Shown: positions 5,226-6,031 of the stretch, one piece after another
How positions within the stretch are numbered: position 1 is the stretch's first letter
How the letters are laid out: each line of letters starts with the position of its first letter
DNA from: Actinomycetota bacterium
Lineage (GTDB): Bacteria > Actinomycetota > Acidimicrobiia > Acidimicrobiales > Iamiaceae
Assembly: GCA_017882935.1 (NCBI GenBank)
Contig: JADGOP010000159.1
Location: forward strand, 1 to 6,031
Direction: 5' to 3'
Length of the DNA: 6,031 nt
Program-made: the position numbers and the translations under genes
Notes under the pieces: model-generated
What the model saw: the letters and a program-made list of their open reading frames with translations, nothing else
Databases searched by the model: none
What the model was told of the DNA's origin: nothing

Positions 5226-6031
5226 TCATGACGCGGTCCCGATCGCCGAGGCGGGATCGATGCGCAGCACCCGGCGCAACGAGAAGGCGCACCCGGCCAC
5301 GGCGGCCAGGATCAGGAGGACCACGCTGGTCGCGATGCGCCAGGGGGTGGCGTCGAACGGGATGGTGCCGGGAGGGATGAGGGCGTCGAGCAGCAACGCC
5401 ACCGCGGCCGCGATGGCCGACGCGATCAGGGTGACGACCACCGCCTGGGCCACCACGCCGGCGAAGAGGGTCGTGCTCGAGGCCCCGATCGCCTTGAGGA
5501 TGCCGTAGAGGGCGGTCCGCTCGACGGTGATGAGCGCGAAGAACAGCCCGACCACGACCAGCGCGATGACCAGGGTCACGCCGATGATCTGGTCGAACGT
5601 GGAGCGCTGCTGGGACACACCCGGCAGCGCGTCGGTGGCTGCCGCCAGGGTCAGGGAGTCGGTGGTCCCCGCGGTGGCACGGTCGATCGCCCCGGCAACC
5701 GTGGAGGGCGCCGCACCGGACGTGCGCACGGCGAGTGCCTGCACGACCCCGCTGCCGAGGGCCTGGCTCGGGATGTTCGCGGCCAGGACGCGCCTCCAGG
5801 TGTCGAGGGAGCCCCACAGGGTTCCCTGCCCGGAGTACCTGGTGTCGTCGACGAAGCCGACCACCTTCACCGGAGAACGCTGCGGACCGAGCAGGAGCGT
5901 GGTGCCCAGCTTCACGTCGTGGGCCTTGAGGCTCGAGTCGGCGATCACCGTGCCGGACGCAGGCGGCGTCGCCGGCAGGCCCCGCGGCGCGAGCTCGTAC
6001 CCGAACAGCGCGGTCGGGATCAGCGTCCGGG
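5226..6031 (-). CDS. ABC transporter permease, FtsX/MacB-like, 5' part beyond the window
   Basis: The frame is open from the right edge to TGA at 5228-5226, giving the last 267 residues. The first part, RTLIPTALFGYEL to about visible residue 125, looks like the extracytoplasmic MacB-type domain, with VVGFVDDTRYSGQGTLWGS typical of its late strands. An FtsX domain follows with three hydrophobic helices: around STFDQIIGVTLVIALVVVGL, around FAGVVAQAVVVTLIASAIAA, and around IATSVVLLILAAVAGCAFSL. Between the first two, the cytoplasmic coupling helix ERTALYGILKAIGASS has the family pattern. The tail RRVLRIDPASAIGTAS has the usual IDPAxAI ending. It is the membrane partner of the ATPase encoded immediately downstream, in one operon. 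A GTG at 5948 lies inside the extracytoplasmic domain and is not a plausible start. MacB-like systems export peptides, lipids or drugs, or do mechanical work; the substrate here is unknown. Confidence 0.9.
   Translation of the reverse strand, partial: RTLIPTALFGYELAPRGLPATPPASGTVIADSSLKAHDVKLGTTLLLGPQRSPVKVVGFVDDTRYSGQGTLWGSLDTWRRVLAANIPSQALGSGVVQALAVRTSGAAPSTVAGAIDRATAGTTDSLTLAAATDALPGVSQQRSTFDQIIGVTLVIALVVVGLFFALITVERTALYGILKAIGASSTTLFAGVVAQAVVVTLIASAIAAAVALLLDALIPPGTIPFDATPWRIATSVVLLILAAVAGCAFSLRRVLRIDPASAIGTAS

Noticed and set aside
5946..5948. GTG at 5948 as the start of the permease
   Set aside because: The frame stays open to the window edge with sensible extracytoplasmic-domain sequence, so the gene simply continues outside the window.
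1..6031. CRISPR arrays, tRNA genes, insertion sequences, toxin-antitoxin or defence genes
   Set aside because: No spaced direct repeats, cloverleaf, transposase or defence motif was found by reading both strands; the window is almost fully covered by ordinary genes.

Overview
The window is GC-rich (roughly 70% by eye), with the strong codon bias and long spurious antisense frames expected of a high-GC actinobacterium. The gene content fits this: an actinobacterial-type wax ester synthase/diacylglycerol acyltransferase, a nitrobindin-like heme barrel and a MacB-like ABC exporter. An Acidimicrobiia-type lineage is a guess; nothing in the window fixes the taxon. No rRNA, tRNA, CRISPR array, insertion sequence or phage gene was seen.

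Layout. (1) Positions 1-818, plus strand: the last 74 residues of a phytanoyl-CoA-dioxygenase-family Fe(II)/2-oxoglutarate oxygenase, overlapped by one base (TGATG) by a full PhnZ-type HD-domain diiron oxygenase. Together they look like the PhnY/PhnZ oxidative route that hydroxylates an alkylphosphonate and then cleaves its C-P bond. (2) Positions 803-882: a short convergent gap with a perfect 20-bp palindrome over the phnZ stop codon. (3) Positions 883-2277, minus strand: a complete WS/DGAT for triacylglycerol or wax ester synthesis, divergent from (4) a 91-residue helical, phasin-sized protein of unknown function (2455-2730, plus). (5) Positions 2756-3307, minus: a nitrobindin-like beta-barrel protein, divergent from (6) an alpha/beta hydrolase (3404-4489, plus) with an intact Ser-Asp-His triad and a leaderless-looking promoter. 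(7) Positions 4486-6031, minus: the ATPase and the truncated FtsX/MacB-like permease of an ABC transporter. The ATPase stop overlaps the hydrolase stop tail to tail in a shared CTAG.

How the genes work together. The first pair would release phosphate (and nitrogen, if the substrate is 2-aminoethylphosphonate) from phosphonates. The acyltransferase, the small helical protein and the hydrolase could take part in storing and mobilising neutral lipid, but that link is inferred from adjacency only. The ABC transporter appears to be a separate minus-strand operon entering from the right edge.

The window mostly holds recognisable families. I see no convincing wholly new multi-gene system. The most worthwhile leads are the substrate of the PhnY/PhnZ pair, the unassigned 91-residue protein beside the WS/DGAT, and the compact gene junctions.
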